DNA of 56,004 bases from Anaerolineae bacterium (GCA_007132185.1 SLPC01000205.1:1-56004), one strand, 5' to 3'. Numbered from the stretch's first letter, positions 8,038 through 17,763 are shown. Program-made: numbers and translations. The notes: generated by a model from the sequence alone, not told the origin.

Positions 8038-8838
8038 ATGCACGTTGTCGTATGCATCAAATCTGTGCCCGAAACCACCGAGGTCCAGTTTGACCCGATC
8101 ACCGGCACCATGCTCCGTGAAGGGGTGGGAGCAATCATCAACCCCTTTGACATGTACGCCATCGAGGAGGGGCTGCGCCTGACGGCGACCCACGGGGGCA
8201 CGGTGACGGTTCTCTCCATGGGTCCGCCCCAGGCCGAGCGCGAGTTGCGCGAGGCCCTGGCCATGGGCTGTCATCAAGCGATTCTGCTCAGCGGGCGGGG
8301 CTTTGCCGGCTCTGACACCTGGGCCACGGCCTATGCCCTCTCTCTGGCCATCGATGCCCTGGCGCCGGTAGACCTGGTGCTGTGCGGCAAACAGGCCATC
8401 GACGGCGACACCGGCCAAGTGGGCCCCGGCATCGCCAATCAGCTCGGGTTGCCCCAGCTCACCTATGTCTGGCGCATCCGAGAGCTGGACCCCGACGCTC
8501 AGCAGATCATCGTCGAGCGCCTGCTGGAGGAGGGTACCGAGGTCGTATCCGCCAGACTGCCAGCGGTGGCCACGGTGCTCAAGGGCATCAACACGCCGCG
8601 CTACCCGACACGACGCGGCCTGCGGCGGGCTCGCGCCACCGAGATCCCGGTCTGGACGCCGGAGGACCTGCCGGGAGCCGACCTGGGCCTAATGGGGCTG
8701 GATGGCTCGCCCACGCAGGTGGTGCGGGTGTTTACACCGCCGCGTCGTAGCGACCGGGCGCGCCTGTTCGAGGGCGATAGCCCGCAAGAGGCGGTCGAGG
8801 CGCTGGTGGAGCAACTGCTCAGGGAAAAGGTGGTCTAG
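8038..8838 (+). CDS. etfB: Electron transfer flavoprotein beta subunit
   Basis: A 266-residue EtfB/FixA protein that pairs with the next gene product to carry electrons through FAD and a second nucleotide cofactor. The nucleotide-binding segment reads LCGKQAIDGDTGQVGP near residues 117-132, and the chain opens with the classic VVVCIKSVPET. The ATG has AAGGA six bases upstream. The stop is two bases before etfA. In ferredoxin-type EtfA partners the beta subunit often carries the bifurcating FAD; that is a family-based inference, not visible directly. Confidence 0.93.
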   Translation: MHVVVCIKSVPETTEVQFDPITGTMLREGVGAIINPFDMYAIEEGLRLTATHGGTVTVLSMGPPQAERELREALAMGCHQAILLSGRGFAGSDTWATAYALSLAIDALAPVDLVLCGKQAIDGDTGQVGPGIANQLGLPQLTYVWRIRELDPDAQQIIVERLLEEGTEVVSARLPAVATVLKGINTPRYPTRRGLRRARATEIPVWTPEDLPGADLGLMGLDGSPTQVVRVFTPPRRSDRARLFEGDSPQEAVEALVEQLLREKVV

Positions 8839-8840
8839 GC

Positions 8841-10073
8841 ATGGCAGACGGCTTGCTGATCATTGATGGAGAGGCCTGCATCGGTTGTGAGGCCTGCGTC
8901 GCCGTCTGCTCGTACGCAGCGCTCGAGATGATGGACGGCATCGCTGTCGTCAATGCCAACTGCACTGCCTGCGCCGCTTGCATCGACGTGTGCCCCGTGG
9001 GGGCCCTAAGCCTTCCGGAGCGTCGCCGCCGGGGCGTCTCTGTCGACGATTATCGCGGCGTGTGGGTCTGGGTCGAGCAGTTTGGTGGAAGCGCCCACCC
9101 CATCTCGTGGGAGATGATGGGGCAGGGCAGGCGCCTGGCCGACGAGCTGCGCGTTTCTCTGACGGCCTGCGTGCTGGGCGAAGGTATGGCATCGGTGGCC
9201 CAGGATGCCATCGCCTATGGCGCCGACCGGGTACTCGTGGCTGATGATCCGGCCCTGGCGACCTATCGCACCGAGCCCTATGCGCAGGTGCTGATAGATC
9301 TGGTACGGCGTGAGCGCCCCGAGATCTTTTTGCTGGGGGCTAGCTCACGGGGTCGCGACCTCGCCGGTTCGGTGGCCACCGAGCTGTATACGGGCCTCAC
9401 CGCAGATTGCACCGCCCTGGAGATTGATCCGGCCACCAGGGGCCTGCTGCAGACCCGTCCGGCTTATGGCGGCAACATCATGGCCACCATCGTGACACCT
9501 CACCATCGGCCTCAGATGGCCACCGTGCGCCATCGGGTGTTCGAGGTGCCGCCTCCCGATTACCAGCGGCCCGGCGACATCGTGCCGGTGCCCGTCGACC
9601 TGGACGCCGCGACCCTGGTGACTCAGATTCTCGAGTTCATCCGGGGGGATGAGCAGGTGAACCTGGCCGATGCACGCATCATTGTGTCGGGCGGGGCAGG
9701 CCTGAGCGGCTCGGATGGGTTTGAGCCGCTGCGCGAGCTGGCCGAGCTGCTGGGCGGGGCGGTGGGCGCCTCGCGAGCGGCCGTCGATGCCGGCTGGATC
9801 CCCTATGCCCACCAGGTGGGGCAGACGGGACGGACGGTGCGCCCCGATCTGTATATCGCCTGTGGCATCTCGGGCGCCATCCAGCACCGCGCCGGCATGT
9901 CTACGGCCCGGGTAATCGTGGCCATCAACACCGATCCCCATGCCCCCATCTTTGACATTGCCACGTATGGCATCGTGGGTGATTGTTTGCAGGTCGTGCC
10001 GTTGCTGACAGAGCGGCTCCGCGTGGCGTTGCAGCACCCGCAGGTGGCCGCCCAGCCTGGCAAGAGCGTCTGA
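8841..10073 (+). CDS. etfA: Electron transfer flavoprotein alpha subunit fused to a 2[4Fe-4S] ferredoxin domain
   Basis: A 410-residue EtfA/FixB with an N-terminal ferredoxin module: Cys13, 16, 19, 23 ([11 protein letters not shown]) and Cys41, 44, 47, 51 ([11 protein letters not shown]) would bind two clusters. The ETF alpha domain follows from about residue 70, and the C-terminal FAD domain has [32 protein letters not shown] (two stretches) and [16 protein letters not shown]. The ferredoxin fusion is known from EtfA proteins of CarE and LctC type that work in flavin-based electron bifurcation. No dehydrogenase partner gene is adjacent. Start by Met directly after etfB. Confidence 0.93.
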   Translation: MADGLLIIDGEACIGCEACVAVCSYAALEMMDGIAVVNANCTACAACIDVCPVGALSLPERRRRGVSVDDYRGVWVWVEQFGGSAHPISWEMMGQGRRLADELRVSLTACVLGEGMASVAQDAIAYGADRVLVADDPALATYRTEPYAQVLIDLVRRERPEIFLLGASSRGRDLAGSVATELYTGLTADCTALEIDPATRGLLQTRPAYGGNIMATIVTPHHRPQMATVRHRVFEVPPPDYQRPGDIVPVPVDLDAATLVTQILEFIRGDEQVNLADARIIVSGGAGLSGSDGFEPLRELAELLGGAVGASRAAVDAGWIPYAHQVGQTGRTVRPDLYIACGISGAIQHRAGMSTARVIVAINTDPHAPIFDIATYGIVGDCLQVVPLLTERLRVALQHPQVAAQPGKSV

Positions 10074-10074
10074 A

Positions 10075-10965
10075 ATGACCACCGACGAGACGCCGCTTTT
10101 GACGCGGGAGGTGTTAGAGGCGCTGCGAGACATCCGCTATCACCGCACGCCCGATCTGCGGGTGATGTCCGAGCAGGCCGCGCGAGCGTTTGTGGATGAC
10201 GTGGGATTCTGTTTCCTGTTCGGCGAAAAGGGCGTCGAGATCCCAACCCTGTGGGCCGCTGTGGCCGGCAGCCGCCGCCATAAGCCCGACACCAATCGTG
10301 ATCCCGATATTGGTCGCGTATGGCGCTGGAAGGACACGCTTCCCAGCAAAGGGGAGATCTATTACGGCAAGCTGCTCCGCAACAAGCCCACACTGGTGTC
10401 GCTGGATCTGCTGCCCGTCTTTTATGCGCTCTCGCCCAACTATGGTGACCCGCTGGACTATTTGGAGGACTATGAAGCGGGGCTCCTCTCGGTGGAGGCC
10501 AAGAACATCTACGAGGCCCTGTTGGAAGAGGGGGCGCTGGCGACCAGCCGACTCCGGCAGGTGGCAGGGCTCTCGGGCGGCGGCCGGGTGGCGCGCCTGT
10601 TCGATCGCGCCATCACCGAGCTGCAGACCCAGCTACGCATCGCCAAGGTGGGCATCTCGGACGCCAACCGCTGGGGCTATGCCTATGTGTACGATCTCTT
10701 CTGGCGGCAGTTCCCGGAGGTGCCCGAGGCAGCCCGCGCCATCAGCACCGATCAGGCGATGGATACGCTGCTCTTGCGCTACCTGCACAACGTGGTTATC
10801 CAGAGCGAGGCGGCCTGCCGCAGGCTCTTTCGCTGGGACGACTGGGAGTGGGAGCGCCTTGTCGAACGGCTATCCGACCGGGACTTGATACGGCGTGACC
10901 AACGCCCTGAGGGCGCGCGGGGCGTGCACCTGAGCCTAGCGGATGACGAGGCCCTGTTTGGGTGA
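10075..10965 (+). CDS. Winged-helix protein, AlkZ/YcaQ-like
   Basis: A 296-residue cytoplasmic protein beginning one base after the etfA stop. The central part ([51 protein letters not shown]) and the later winged-helix-like segment ([21 protein letters not shown]) recall the AlkZ-related/YcaQ-like DNA-binding family. I do not see the QxD/QxQ catalytic motif of true YcaQ glycosylases, so enzymatic activity is doubtful. Role unknown; the tight coupling to etfA could simply reflect packing, or a regulatory or repair role. The family assignment is from recall of sequence character and needs a profile search. Confidence 0.6.
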   Translation: MTTDETPLLTREVLEALRDIRYHRTPDLRVMSEQAARAFVDDVGFCFLFGEKGVEIPTLWAAVAGSRRHKPDTNRDPDIGRVWRWKDTLPSKGEIYYGKLLRNKPTLVSLDLLPVFYALSPNYGDPLDYLEDYEAGLLSVEAKNIYEALLEEGALATSRLRQVAGLSGGGRVARLFDRAITELQTQLRIAKVGISDANRWGYAYVYDLFWRQFPEVPEAARAISTDQAMDTLLLRYLHNVVIQSEAACRRLFRWDDWEWERLVERLSDRDLIRRDQRPEGARGVHLSLADDEALFG

Positions 10966-11010
10966 TTCGCATGGGCGCATCGATCCTGATTCTCTCAAAG
11001 GGAGGAGCAC

Positions 11011-11847
11011 ATGACGGCTAACACACGTCCTTTTACCGGCCGCATCGCTTTTGTCACCGGATCGTCGCGGGGGATCGGGCGCGAGATCGCCTGCCACCTG
11101 GCCGAACTGGGCGCCCATGTCGTGGTGCAGGGCACCAGCTTTTACTCGACGCGCGCGTTTGACGAGGCCGACAGCCTGTACGCTGTGGCGGAGGAGATTG
11201 CCGAGATGCACGGGGTAGAGGTGCTGCCCGTGGCGGGTGATCTCACCGATGCGGACGAGGTGGGGCGGATCGTTTCCGAGATTCACGATCGCTTTGGGCG
11301 CATCGACATCCTGGTCAACTGCGCCGGTGGCGATGTTGGCTCCCGGGGCACCATGGCCCCCGAGGCCGGCAAGCCCGAGGGCAACGACGCCGTGCACATC
11401 TCCCTTACGGATCTCCGGGTCGTGCTGGATCGCAACCTGATGACCTGCATCCTCACGTGCCGCCAGGTGGCCCCCGAGATGATGGATCGGCAGGAGGGCT
11501 GGATCGTCAATATCGGCAGCATCGCCGGGATGGCGGGCTTGGCGAGCGGCGCCATCTATTCCACGGCCAAGGCCGCCGTGCACGAGTACACACGCTGCCT
11601 CGCCGCCCAGCTACGCCCCTACAACGTGCATGTGAACGCCATCGCGCCGGGCGACACGGTCACGAGGCGGTTCTGCGCCAGCCGGCCCATCGATGAGGAG
11701 ATGATGGTCGACGGAGGTACGCTGGAGCGCTATGGGTGGCCGATCGAGGTGGCGCGGGCCGTGGCATTCCTGGCGGGCGAGGGCGGGTCGTATGTCACCG
11801 GCCAGGTGTTGCGCGTCGATGGCGGCAAGCAGATCTTTGCCGGCTAA
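11011..11847 (+). CDS. Short-chain dehydrogenase/reductase
   Basis: A 278-residue NAD(P)-dependent SDR. Cofactor motif TGSSRGIG (16-23), NCAG (103-106), catalytic Ser170 (NIGSIAG), Tyr183 and Lys187 (YSTAK), and the PGD-x-V segment after the active site. A strong GGGAGGAG site precedes the ATG. Closest in character to 3-oxoacyl-ACP-reductase-like or sugar dehydrogenases; the substrate is not assignable. An insertion near residues 40-60 (TSFYSTRAFDEAD) in the first cofactor-binding loop is a little longer than usual. Confidence 0.92.
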   Translation: MTANTRPFTGRIAFVTGSSRGIGREIACHLAELGAHVVVQGTSFYSTRAFDEADSLYAVAEEIAEMHGVEVLPVAGDLTDADEVGRIVSEIHDRFGRIDILVNCAGGDVGSRGTMAPEAGKPEGNDAVHISLTDLRVVLDRNLMTCILTCRQVAPEMMDRQEGWIVNIGSIAGMAGLASGAIYSTAKAAVHEYTRCLAAQLRPYNVHVNAIAPGDTVTRRFCASRPIDEEMMVDGGTLERYGWPIEVARAVAFLAGEGGSYVTGQVLRVDGGKQIFAG

Positions 11848-11913
11848 TGCTACCCCTACGCCCTTGGACACGTATAGAGCACAGCAAGTTGGGTCAATAT
11901 TAGGGAGCGAGTC

Positions 11914-12462
11914 ATGTCAGACGTGCTGGGGTCGTTTCGCAAGAGGGCAGAGGAATTGCTAGCTTCGATCAACAGCGCGGGCGGGCTCAAGGCCACAGTG
12001 GATGGGTTGCGCAGGCAGATGGCCGAGGCCGACCGGCGCAGGGCCATGCACCAGGTGCGCTCGCAGTTGGCCAAGTTGGATGCGCAGATCAAAGAGATGA
12101 ACCTGGCGGTAGGGGTGCAGGCCGTGGGGCTCCACAAGGCCGGGCTGCTGCATTCTCCCGAGCTGACGCCCCTCTGCCAGCATGTGGTGGAGCTGGAGGC
12201 TGCGGTGGAGCAGCAGCGCGAAGAGCTCCGCCGTCTGGAGGCATTGGCCGAGCAATCGGACGAGCCAGAGGAGCGCACCTGCCAGCAATGTGGTCACAGC
12301 CTGCCCCGTGAAGCGACCTTTTGCCCCTATTGCGGCACTGCCGCGCCCGCGCCGGGGGCGGCCGCTGAGGGGCCGATGCGCTACTGCGCCCAGTGTGGCG
12401 CCGAGCTGCGCGAGGGCAGCCGCTTTTGCGTGCGCTGCGGCGCCCTCGTGTCCGAACACTAG
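11914..12462 (+). CDS. Coiled-coil protein with two C-terminal zinc ribbons
   Basis: A 182-residue protein of unknown function. Residues 1-110 are charged and helical (coiled-coil-like, LRRQMAEADRRRAMHQVRS region). Two zinc ribbons end the chain: CQQCG...CPYCG and CAQCG...CVRCG. Such zinc-ribbon tails are common in bacterial proteins that sense or scaffold, but no partner is evident. AGGGAGC lies before the ATG. An intrinsic terminator follows directly. Confidence 0.8.
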   Translation: MSDVLGSFRKRAEELLASINSAGGLKATVDGLRRQMAEADRRRAMHQVRSQLAKLDAQIKEMNLAVGVQAVGLHKAGLLHSPELTPLCQHVVELEAAVEQQREELRRLEALAEQSDEPEERTCQQCGHSLPREATFCPYCGTAAPAPGAAAEGPMRYCAQCGAELREGSRFCVRCGALVSEH

Positions 12463-12477
12463 CTTGAGCCTGTAGCA

Positions 12478-12507
12478 AAGAGGCCGGGTATGCCCGGCCT
12501 CTTTTTT
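12478..12507 (+). terminator. Bidirectional intrinsic terminator
   Basis: An 11-bp G+C-rich stem (arms 12478-12488 and 12493-12503), a 4-base loop, and a six-T run (12502-12507). The complementary A-rich left side (CAAAG) lets it serve the aminotransferase gene that converges from the right. Confidence 0.92.
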
Positions 12508-12534
12508 GTTGTGTTGGGCTAACGGCGCAAAGGG

Positions 12535-13749
12535 TCAGCCGCCCCAGGCTCGCTGTATCTTGGCCGCGGCGGTGACGATGTCATCCAGGTCCTGCTGCCC
12601 GGTCAGGAGCAGGGTCTGATAGAGCCACATGCCCCGCTCGCACACATCCTCGCAGACTGGGCACGGATCCACGTCCTGTGCGGGCAGGCCCAGCCGCTCG
12701 CGGATATAGGCCGAGCGCTGAACGATGACTTCCTGTCGGCTGAGGGGCTCGGGATAGCCGGCGCGCATGGGAATGCCTTCCGCCTCCATGGCTCGCGTAA
12801 AGTCCTCTCGCTTGCGGCCACCAAAGGCCTCGGGCTGATACCAAACGCGGAATAGGTGATAGGCGTTGCGGGTTGTGCGCGGATCACCGGGCAGGGGCTG
12901 CAGGCCCGGCACCTCGCTCATTGCCTCGGCGAGATAAGCGGCATTGGCCACCCGCTTCTCGGTCTGCTCATCGAGCCGCGTCAGCTGCACCCGCAGCACG
13001 GCTCCCATCCACTCAGCCAGCCGATAGTTGCTGGCCAGGTTTACATGCTGGTAAAAGGCTCCCTCGGGCGAGCGCCCCACATTGACGACCGACCAGCAAC
13101 GCTGGGCCCATTCCTCGCTGTTGGTGAGAATGATGCCCCCCTCGCCCGAAGAGACGTTCTTGCTGGCCTGAAAGCTGAACGTGCCCATGTCGCCCAGGGC
13201 CCCGATCTTGTGGTTGTTCCACATGGCGCCATGTGACTGGGCAGCGTCCTCGATCAAGACCAGGTCGTGCTTTTTCGCCAGGTCCCGCAGCGCATCCATG
13301 TCGGCCGGCTCTCCGGCGATATGCACCGGCAGGATCGCTTTCGTGCGGGGCGTGATCAACTCTTCTACCCGCACCGGGTCCAGGTTCCACGTGTTGGGCA
13401 GGACGTCGGCAAAGCGCGGAATAGCCCCGACCAGCAAGCAGGAGGCGGCGGTGGCGATAAAGGTAAAGGGCGTGGTGATGACCTCGTCGCCCCAATCCAC
13501 GCCGGCGGCCCGCAGGGCAACCTCGATGGCGGCGCTGCCATTGGTGCAGGCGACGCCGTAGCGCGCCTCGTGATAGGTGGCAAACTCTTGCTCAAAGGCC
13601 TTCACCTGGCTGCCGGGCGGCGCCCACCAGTTCCCCGAGTGCAGCGTCTCGAGGAGCGCCTGCTCCTCGGCTTTATTCCACTGCGGCCAGCTTGGATAGC
13701 CTGCCGTGCGTACCGGCGTGCCTCCGTCTATTGCCAGTCGGTTTTCCAT
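12535..13749 (-). CDS. DegT/DnrJ/EryC1/StrS-family aminotransferase
   Basis: A 404-residue PLP enzyme transferring an amino group to a keto-sugar or cyclitol. Internal aldimine Lys197 lies in SFQASKNVSSGEGG; Asp168 (LIEDAAQSHG) contacts the pyridine ring; TPFTFIATAAS is the usual early motif. A cysteine cluster (DPCPVCEDVC) near residue 360 is seen in several members. The start ATG has AAGGA seven bases upstream. It follows the FAD reductase gene by 41 bases and likely shares its promoter. The substrate is unknown; glycosyltransferase and sugar genes nearby are compatible with amino-sugar formation. Confidence 0.9.
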   Translation of the reverse strand: MENRLAIDGGTPVRTAGYPSWPQWNKAEEQALLETLHSGNWWAPPGSQVKAFEQEFATYHEARYGVACTNGSAAIEVALRAAGVDWGDEVITTPFTFIATAASCLLVGAIPRFADVLPNTWNLDPVRVEELITPRTKAILPVHIAGEPADMDALRDLAKKHDLVLIEDAAQSHGAMWNNHKIGALGDMGTFSFQASKNVSSGEGGIILTNSEEWAQRCWSVVNVGRSPEGAFYQHVNLASNYRLAEWMGAVLRVQLTRLDEQTEKRVANAAYLAEAMSEVPGLQPLPGDPRTTRNAYHLFRVWYQPEAFGGRKREDFTRAMEAEGIPMRAGYPEPLSRQEVIVQRSAYIRERLGLPAQDVDPCPVCEDVCERGMWLYQTLLLTGQQDLDDIVTAAAKIQRAWGG

Positions 13750-13790
13750 TCGTTGTTCCTTTCCACATGAGGTATTGGGTAGAGGCTTTC

Positions 13791-15023
13791 CTATAGCAGG
13801 TCGTCCAGAGACTGATCCTCATCCTGCAGCGCGTCTGCTACGTCATCATAGACCAGCCCGCGCACCACCAACTGCTCCATGGGGTCACTCTCCTCTTCGG
13901 GTCGGCCCATGGCCAGAACACCAACGAGAGTATCCTTACGAAAATACCAGTATGAAACGCTCTCTTCCTCCAGCGAGCCTCGGATGACGGTTCGATCCCA
14001 GTCGACCAGATCGCCCCACACCTCGAAACTGAGGTCGAAAATATCCGAGAAAAAGTAGGGTGCTTTTGTGTAGGGCTCGGAGGCGCCCGCCATGTTGCGG
14101 CCCGCCTGGAGGCCGTGGGAGCGCGCCACGTCCCAATGCTCGACCCGCAGTCTGCGCTCATAGTGGGGGTCGGGCCAGGCGGCAATATCCCCGGCCGCCC
14201 AGATGTGAGGGTCGCTGGTGCGTAACATCTCGTCGACGGCGATGGCGGAAAAGTCGGTCAAATCGAGATCGGCGTCACGCGCCAGTTGGGTGTTCAGGCG
14301 AATACCCACCCCCATGACGGCCATATCGCAGGACACGACCTCACCGTTCTCCAGATGCACGGCCTCGATCCGTTCTCCGCCGACAATACGTTCCGGGCGC
14401 ATGTTGGGTATCAGGCGTGCGCCCTTGTCCTCAAACAGGCGTGTGACATAATCGCCCAGCTCTCGCGGAACGATAGCCTGCAGGGGATACTCTTCCAGGA
14501 AACACATGGTCACCTTGACGCCGAGCTGCGTCAGCGTCGCCGCTACCTCGCTGCCGATAAAGCTGCCGCCAATCACCACCGCCTGACTGGCCTCGCCCGC
14601 CGCCTCACGGATGGCATCCGAGTCCTCGATCTTGCGAAGGGTAAACACTCCGGGGAGATCGGCGCCACTCAGGGGCAAGCGCCAGGCTCGGCCTCCGGTG
14701 GCAAGCAGCAATTCCTCGTATTCCACCGTAGAGCCATTGTCGAGCGCTACTTTGCGGCCACGCCGACTGATCCGCGTGGCGGCCACGCCGGTCATCACCT
14801 CGATATTGTTGTCAGCGTAATAGGATTCCTCATGCACCAGCACCTTGTCGAGCCCCACTTTGCCCGCCAGATACGACTTGGACAGCGGTGGGCGCTGGTG
14901 GGGCAGGTGGGCTTCGTCCGTGATAACCAGGATGCTACCGGACTGATCGATCTCTCGTATGCCTTCGCAGGCGCTGGCAGCAGCCTGCCCGCCCCCAACG
15001 ATAATGTATTTATGTACGGTCAT
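13791..15023 (-). CDS. FAD/NAD(P)-dependent ferredoxin- or rubredoxin-type reductase
   Basis: A 410-residue two-dinucleotide-binding flavoprotein. FAD motif IIVGGGQAAASA begins at residue 7; the second (NAD) motif is AVVIGGSFIGSEVAA near 150; the late FAD motif is HIWAAGDIAAWPDP near 275. This is the ferredoxin reductase/AIF-like class with a C-terminal Reductase_C-type domain. GGGAGG lies in front of the ATG. The electron partner is not in the window; it precedes the aminotransferase gene in a probable two-gene unit. Confidence 0.9.
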   Translation of the reverse strand: MTVHKYIIVGGGQAAASACEGIREIDQSGSILVITDEAHLPHQRPPLSKSYLAGKVGLDKVLVHEESYYADNNIEVMTGVAATRISRRGRKVALDNGSTVEYEELLLATGGRAWRLPLSGADLPGVFTLRKIEDSDAIREAAGEASQAVVIGGSFIGSEVAATLTQLGVKVTMCFLEEYPLQAIVPRELGDYVTRLFEDKGARLIPNMRPERIVGGERIEAVHLENGEVVSCDMAVMGVGIRLNTQLARDADLDLTDFSAIAVDEMLRTSDPHIWAAGDIAAWPDPHYERRLRVEHWDVARSHGLQAGRNMAGASEPYTKAPYFFSDIFDLSFEVWGDLVDWDRTVIRGSLEEESVSYWYFRKDTLVGVLAMGRPEEESDPMEQLVVRGLVYDDVADALQDEDQSLDDLL

Positions 15024-15115
15024 GGCTCAACCTCCCTCACGATCCTATGCGCACGTAGGCTGGATGTCAGACATAGAATGACAGCCATTGACATTAGAAC
15101 ACAAAGACTAGAATA

Positions 15116-15144
15116 ATGATACCACCAAGGCAGGGGCATTGCAA
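15116..15144 (-). promoter_or_regulatory. Promoter of the FAD reductase-aminotransferase unit
   Basis: TTGCAA (complement of 15139-15144), 17 bases, TATCAT (complement of 15116-15121, 5 of 6). The leader would be about 85 nt. Confidence 0.55.
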
Positions 15145-15194
15145 CGAGTCGGAAGGCATGTAGGCGCTTGCAAGGGGGGCGGGCAAGAATGATG

Positions 15195-15227
15195 CGGCAC
15201 GAGCTGCCTGTAGGACATCCCGTGCCG
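15195..15227 (-). terminator. Hairpin downstream of the phosphofructokinase gene
   Basis: CGGCACG (15195-15201) pairs with CGTGCCG (15221-15227) around a 19-base loop, 14 bases past the stop. No strong T-run; a weak terminator. Confidence 0.45.
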
Positions 15228-15241
15228 TAGAAGGTGATGCT

Positions 15242-16447
15242 CTAGCGCTTGGCTACGGCATGCTTGGCCAGGCGCGCAAAGGACGGCAATGGCGGCCCGA
15301 TCAAAGGGCGCACATAGTCCATAAAGTCCTGGGTCACGCCGTTACCGGCGGCATTTATGTACTCGTCCGACACAGTGTGCTCCTGATTGGCGATCTGGCT
15401 CAAATCGGCCAGCTCGTAGCGGATGGCATACTCGGGGCCCGGCTCGCGCACAAAACTGATCATTTGCCCCGAAGCGCCGTTGACGGCATGTCGCACGCCC
15501 TCGATGCCTGCCCGATAGGCCTCTTCTTGATCCACCGGCGAGGCCAGCTGGATAAAGGAGCGCTGCAGGTAGCTGGGCTTGTCAAACCGGGCGCGAATAT
15601 TCGTCTTGGCGAGGATGATCTCGGCGACCGCCTCGACGACGCCCTGCTTGACTTCGTGCCCAAAGGCGTCACGCATAGTGCGGCCGGTGGCACTGGCGTA
15701 GGGCTGGCCGTTCTCATCCACAATGCCCTCACTCACAGCAACGACACAATAGCCATGCTCGCGGTAGACCTCCTCTGCATCGGCAGCCAGCTTCTCGGGC
15801 GAGATGCGGCGCTCGGGCAGATAGATCAGGTGTGGGGGATCGTACTCGCTCTCGCGGGCCAGGGCGGAGGCTGCTGTCAGCCAGCCGGCGTTGCGGCCCA
15901 TGATCTCCATGAGCTTGAACGGGCCATCAGCGCCCATCGACTCGGTGTCATAGCCCGAGTTGCGGATGGCCATGGCCACAAAGCGAGCCGCGCTGCCATA
16001 GCCCGGGCTATGGTCGGTCTGGGCCAGGTCGTTGTCGATGGTCTTGGGGACGCCGATAGAGTGCAGCTCAAAGTTCCGTTGCTTGGCTACCTGGCCGATC
16101 TGGTAGACAGTGTCCATCGAGTCATTGCCACCGATGTACATAAAGTAACGAATATCGTACTTGACAAAGACATCCAAGAGCCGGTCATAGTCTTCGGGTT
16201 TTACCTTGTACCGAACCGTACCCAGCGCCGAGCCAGGCGTCGTACGGAGCTGCTCCAGGGTCTGGGCAGACTCGCGACGCAAGTCCACAAAATTCTCATC
16301 CATTACGCCCCGGATGCCATGCAGCATACCGTATATGCCATCGATCTGGTCCTCGGCGAGGGCTTGATGTATGACGCCGACCAGACTGTTGTTGATGACC
16401 GCGGTAGGCCCGCCCGATTGCCCTACGACCAAGTTTGCTTTTGCCAT
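15242..16447 (-). CDS. pfp: 6-phosphofructokinase, pyrophosphate-dependent type
   Basis: Phosphorylates fructose 6-phosphate in glycolysis, reversibly if pyrophosphate is the donor. A 401-residue PFKA-fold protein: GQSGGPTAVINNS (9-21), GGNDSMDT (106-113) and PKTIDND (134-140). In ATP enzymes the last is PGTIDND and the first GGDGS; the Lys135 seen here is a hallmark of the PPi enzymes, while Asn108 sits where most PPi enzymes have Asp. MGRNAGWLTAASALA matches group II enzymes. GGGAGG fixes the start. Single-gene unit with its own promoter. Confidence 0.92.
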   Translation of the reverse strand: MAKANLVVGQSGGPTAVINNSLVGVIHQALAEDQIDGIYGMLHGIRGVMDENFVDLRRESAQTLEQLRTTPGSALGTVRYKVKPEDYDRLLDVFVKYDIRYFMYIGGNDSMDTVYQIGQVAKQRNFELHSIGVPKTIDNDLAQTDHSPGYGSAARFVAMAIRNSGYDTESMGADGPFKLMEIMGRNAGWLTAASALARESEYDPPHLIYLPERRISPEKLAADAEEVYREHGYCVVAVSEGIVDENGQPYASATGRTMRDAFGHEVKQGVVEAVAEIILAKTNIRARFDKPSYLQRSFIQLASPVDQEEAYRAGIEGVRHAVNGASGQMISFVREPGPEYAIRYELADLSQIANQEHTVSDEYINAAGNGVTQDFMDYVRPLIGPPLPSFARLAKHAVAKR

Positions 16448-16495
16448 CGGATCCTCCCGGCATTATGAGCAACGCACGCCATTCGTTCCCAGCAT

Positions 16496-16524
16496 AGTAT
16501 ATGCAAACCCTATCTCGTGAACAA
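16496..16524 (-). promoter_or_regulatory. Putative promoter of the phosphofructokinase gene
   Basis: TTGTTC (complement of 16519-16524), 17 bases, TATACT (complement of 16496-16501). The -10 is good, the -35 weak. Confidence 0.45.
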
Positions 16525-16581
16525 CTCGAGCACGACCCGATTCGCCATGATCCGACGAAACCAGGCTCTGTCTCGCCCTTC

Positions 16582-17763
16582 CTACCGTCTGGGGGCCTTT
16601 TTCTTTGGGATTCGCATGGACGGAAGTGTGAGCTCCGCAATGATGGCCTGGACCTGAGCGGCAATAGCCGCGGGCGTCCCTTGTGAATCGTAGAGGGCAC
16701 GACCCTGGCGCACGAGTCGGACCGCAAGATCCGGATTGTCACGGAGACGAAGAATGGCGGCTGCCAGGCTCTCTGGATCGTTCGGCCGGCAGAGTAGAGC
16801 ATGGATGTCGGGGACCAGCAGCTCGCGAATGCCGGGCGAGTCGTTCGTGATGAGGGGGATTCCGAGCGCCAGAGCCAGATATGCCTTGGTGGGTATCACG
16901 CGCTGCGTCTTGGCCGCCACGCCAAAGATGCCCAGACAGGCGCCGGCGCCCGCCACGCGCTGCGCAAGAACGTTCAGCGGCAGCCACTCGGGCATAAAGC
17001 GCACATTGTCGAGTCCCAGTTCCTTGGCCATCTGGCGCATCTCGGGGTAGGTCTGCCCCGAGCCCATGAGCTCGAAGCGGATATCCGGCTGATCGCGCAA
17101 GAGGTACGCCGCCCGCAAAACCTGTTCAAGGCCATGCAGTGGGATGAACTTGCCAAAGTAGACCACGCGGAAATCTCCGCCGGTGGGCGCACGTTGGTCT
17201 GTGCATGGCAGATCGTCCGGAGCGCCCACCCAGACACGTCGCAGCCGCTTGGGGCCGATTCCATAGCGAGACTGTATCAGTAAAGCCTGGGTGTGGGTAT
17301 CAATCAGGATGCGATCGGGCAGCCGGTATAGGAGCTTTTCGGCCTGCAGCAGCAATCGAGCGCTGGGGCTTGCCGGAGACAACAGCCCGCGATCCTCGAT
17401 GACTGTCTCATAGAGTGAGGTAAGAGCATCCCAGAGGAGGGGCTTGCGACGTAACCAGGTAAGCAGACGAGCCAGAGGCAGTTCGGGATGCCCCGGATAG
17501 CCTACGATGACCAGGTCGTGCTGGGGAGTCTTGATGTAGCGCCAGGCGAGCGTGGCATGGGCCCGGGCAAGCCGGTACCAGAGGCGTGGTTGCAGCAGTC
17601 CCCGGCTGGCCGAGGAGACTCGCTCGGCCGTGTCACGCCAGATCGGTTCGTGGATCTCGATCACCTCGACGCCAGCGCGGCGCAGTCCGCCGATGATGAC
17701 GCTGTTGCGCACATGCTCGCGATCATAGGCGCCCAGATAACAGATGCGCAGTCGCGTGCTCAT
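16582..17763 (-). CDS. Glycosyltransferase, GT4 family (GT-B fold)
   Basis: A 393-residue transferase moving a sugar from a nucleotide donor to an envelope glycan or lipid. N-terminal RICYLGAYDREHVRN, donor-side segments RVVYFGKFIPLHGLEQVL, ELMGSGQTYPEM, and the acidic region IPTKAYLALALGIPLITND typical of GT4 (K...E replaced here by A-rich context). The ATG overlaps the stop of the preceding phosphatase gene by one base (TGATG), so the two are translationally coupled. No signal peptide; the membrane-associated C-terminus is basic (RIPKKKAPRR). Confidence 0.88.
   Translation of the reverse strand: MSTRLRICYLGAYDREHVRNSVIIGGLRRAGVEVIEIHEPIWRDTAERVSSASRGLLQPRLWYRLARAHATLAWRYIKTPQHDLVIVGYPGHPELPLARLLTWLRRKPLLWDALTSLYETVIEDRGLLSPASPSARLLLQAEKLLYRLPDRILIDTHTQALLIQSRYGIGPKRLRRVWVGAPDDLPCTDQRAPTGGDFRVVYFGKFIPLHGLEQVLRAAYLLRDQPDIRFELMGSGQTYPEMRQMAKELGLDNVRFMPEWLPLNVLAQRVAGAGACLGIFGVAAKTQRVIPTKAYLALALGIPLITNDSPGIRELLVPDIHALLCRPNDPESLAAAILRLRDNPDLAVRLVRQGRALYDSQGTPAAIAAQVQAIIAELTLPSMRIPKKKAPRR

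Noticed and set aside
15260-16468. Open frame of 402 codons on the plus strand.
   Set aside because: Exact antisense shadow of the phosphofructokinase gene.
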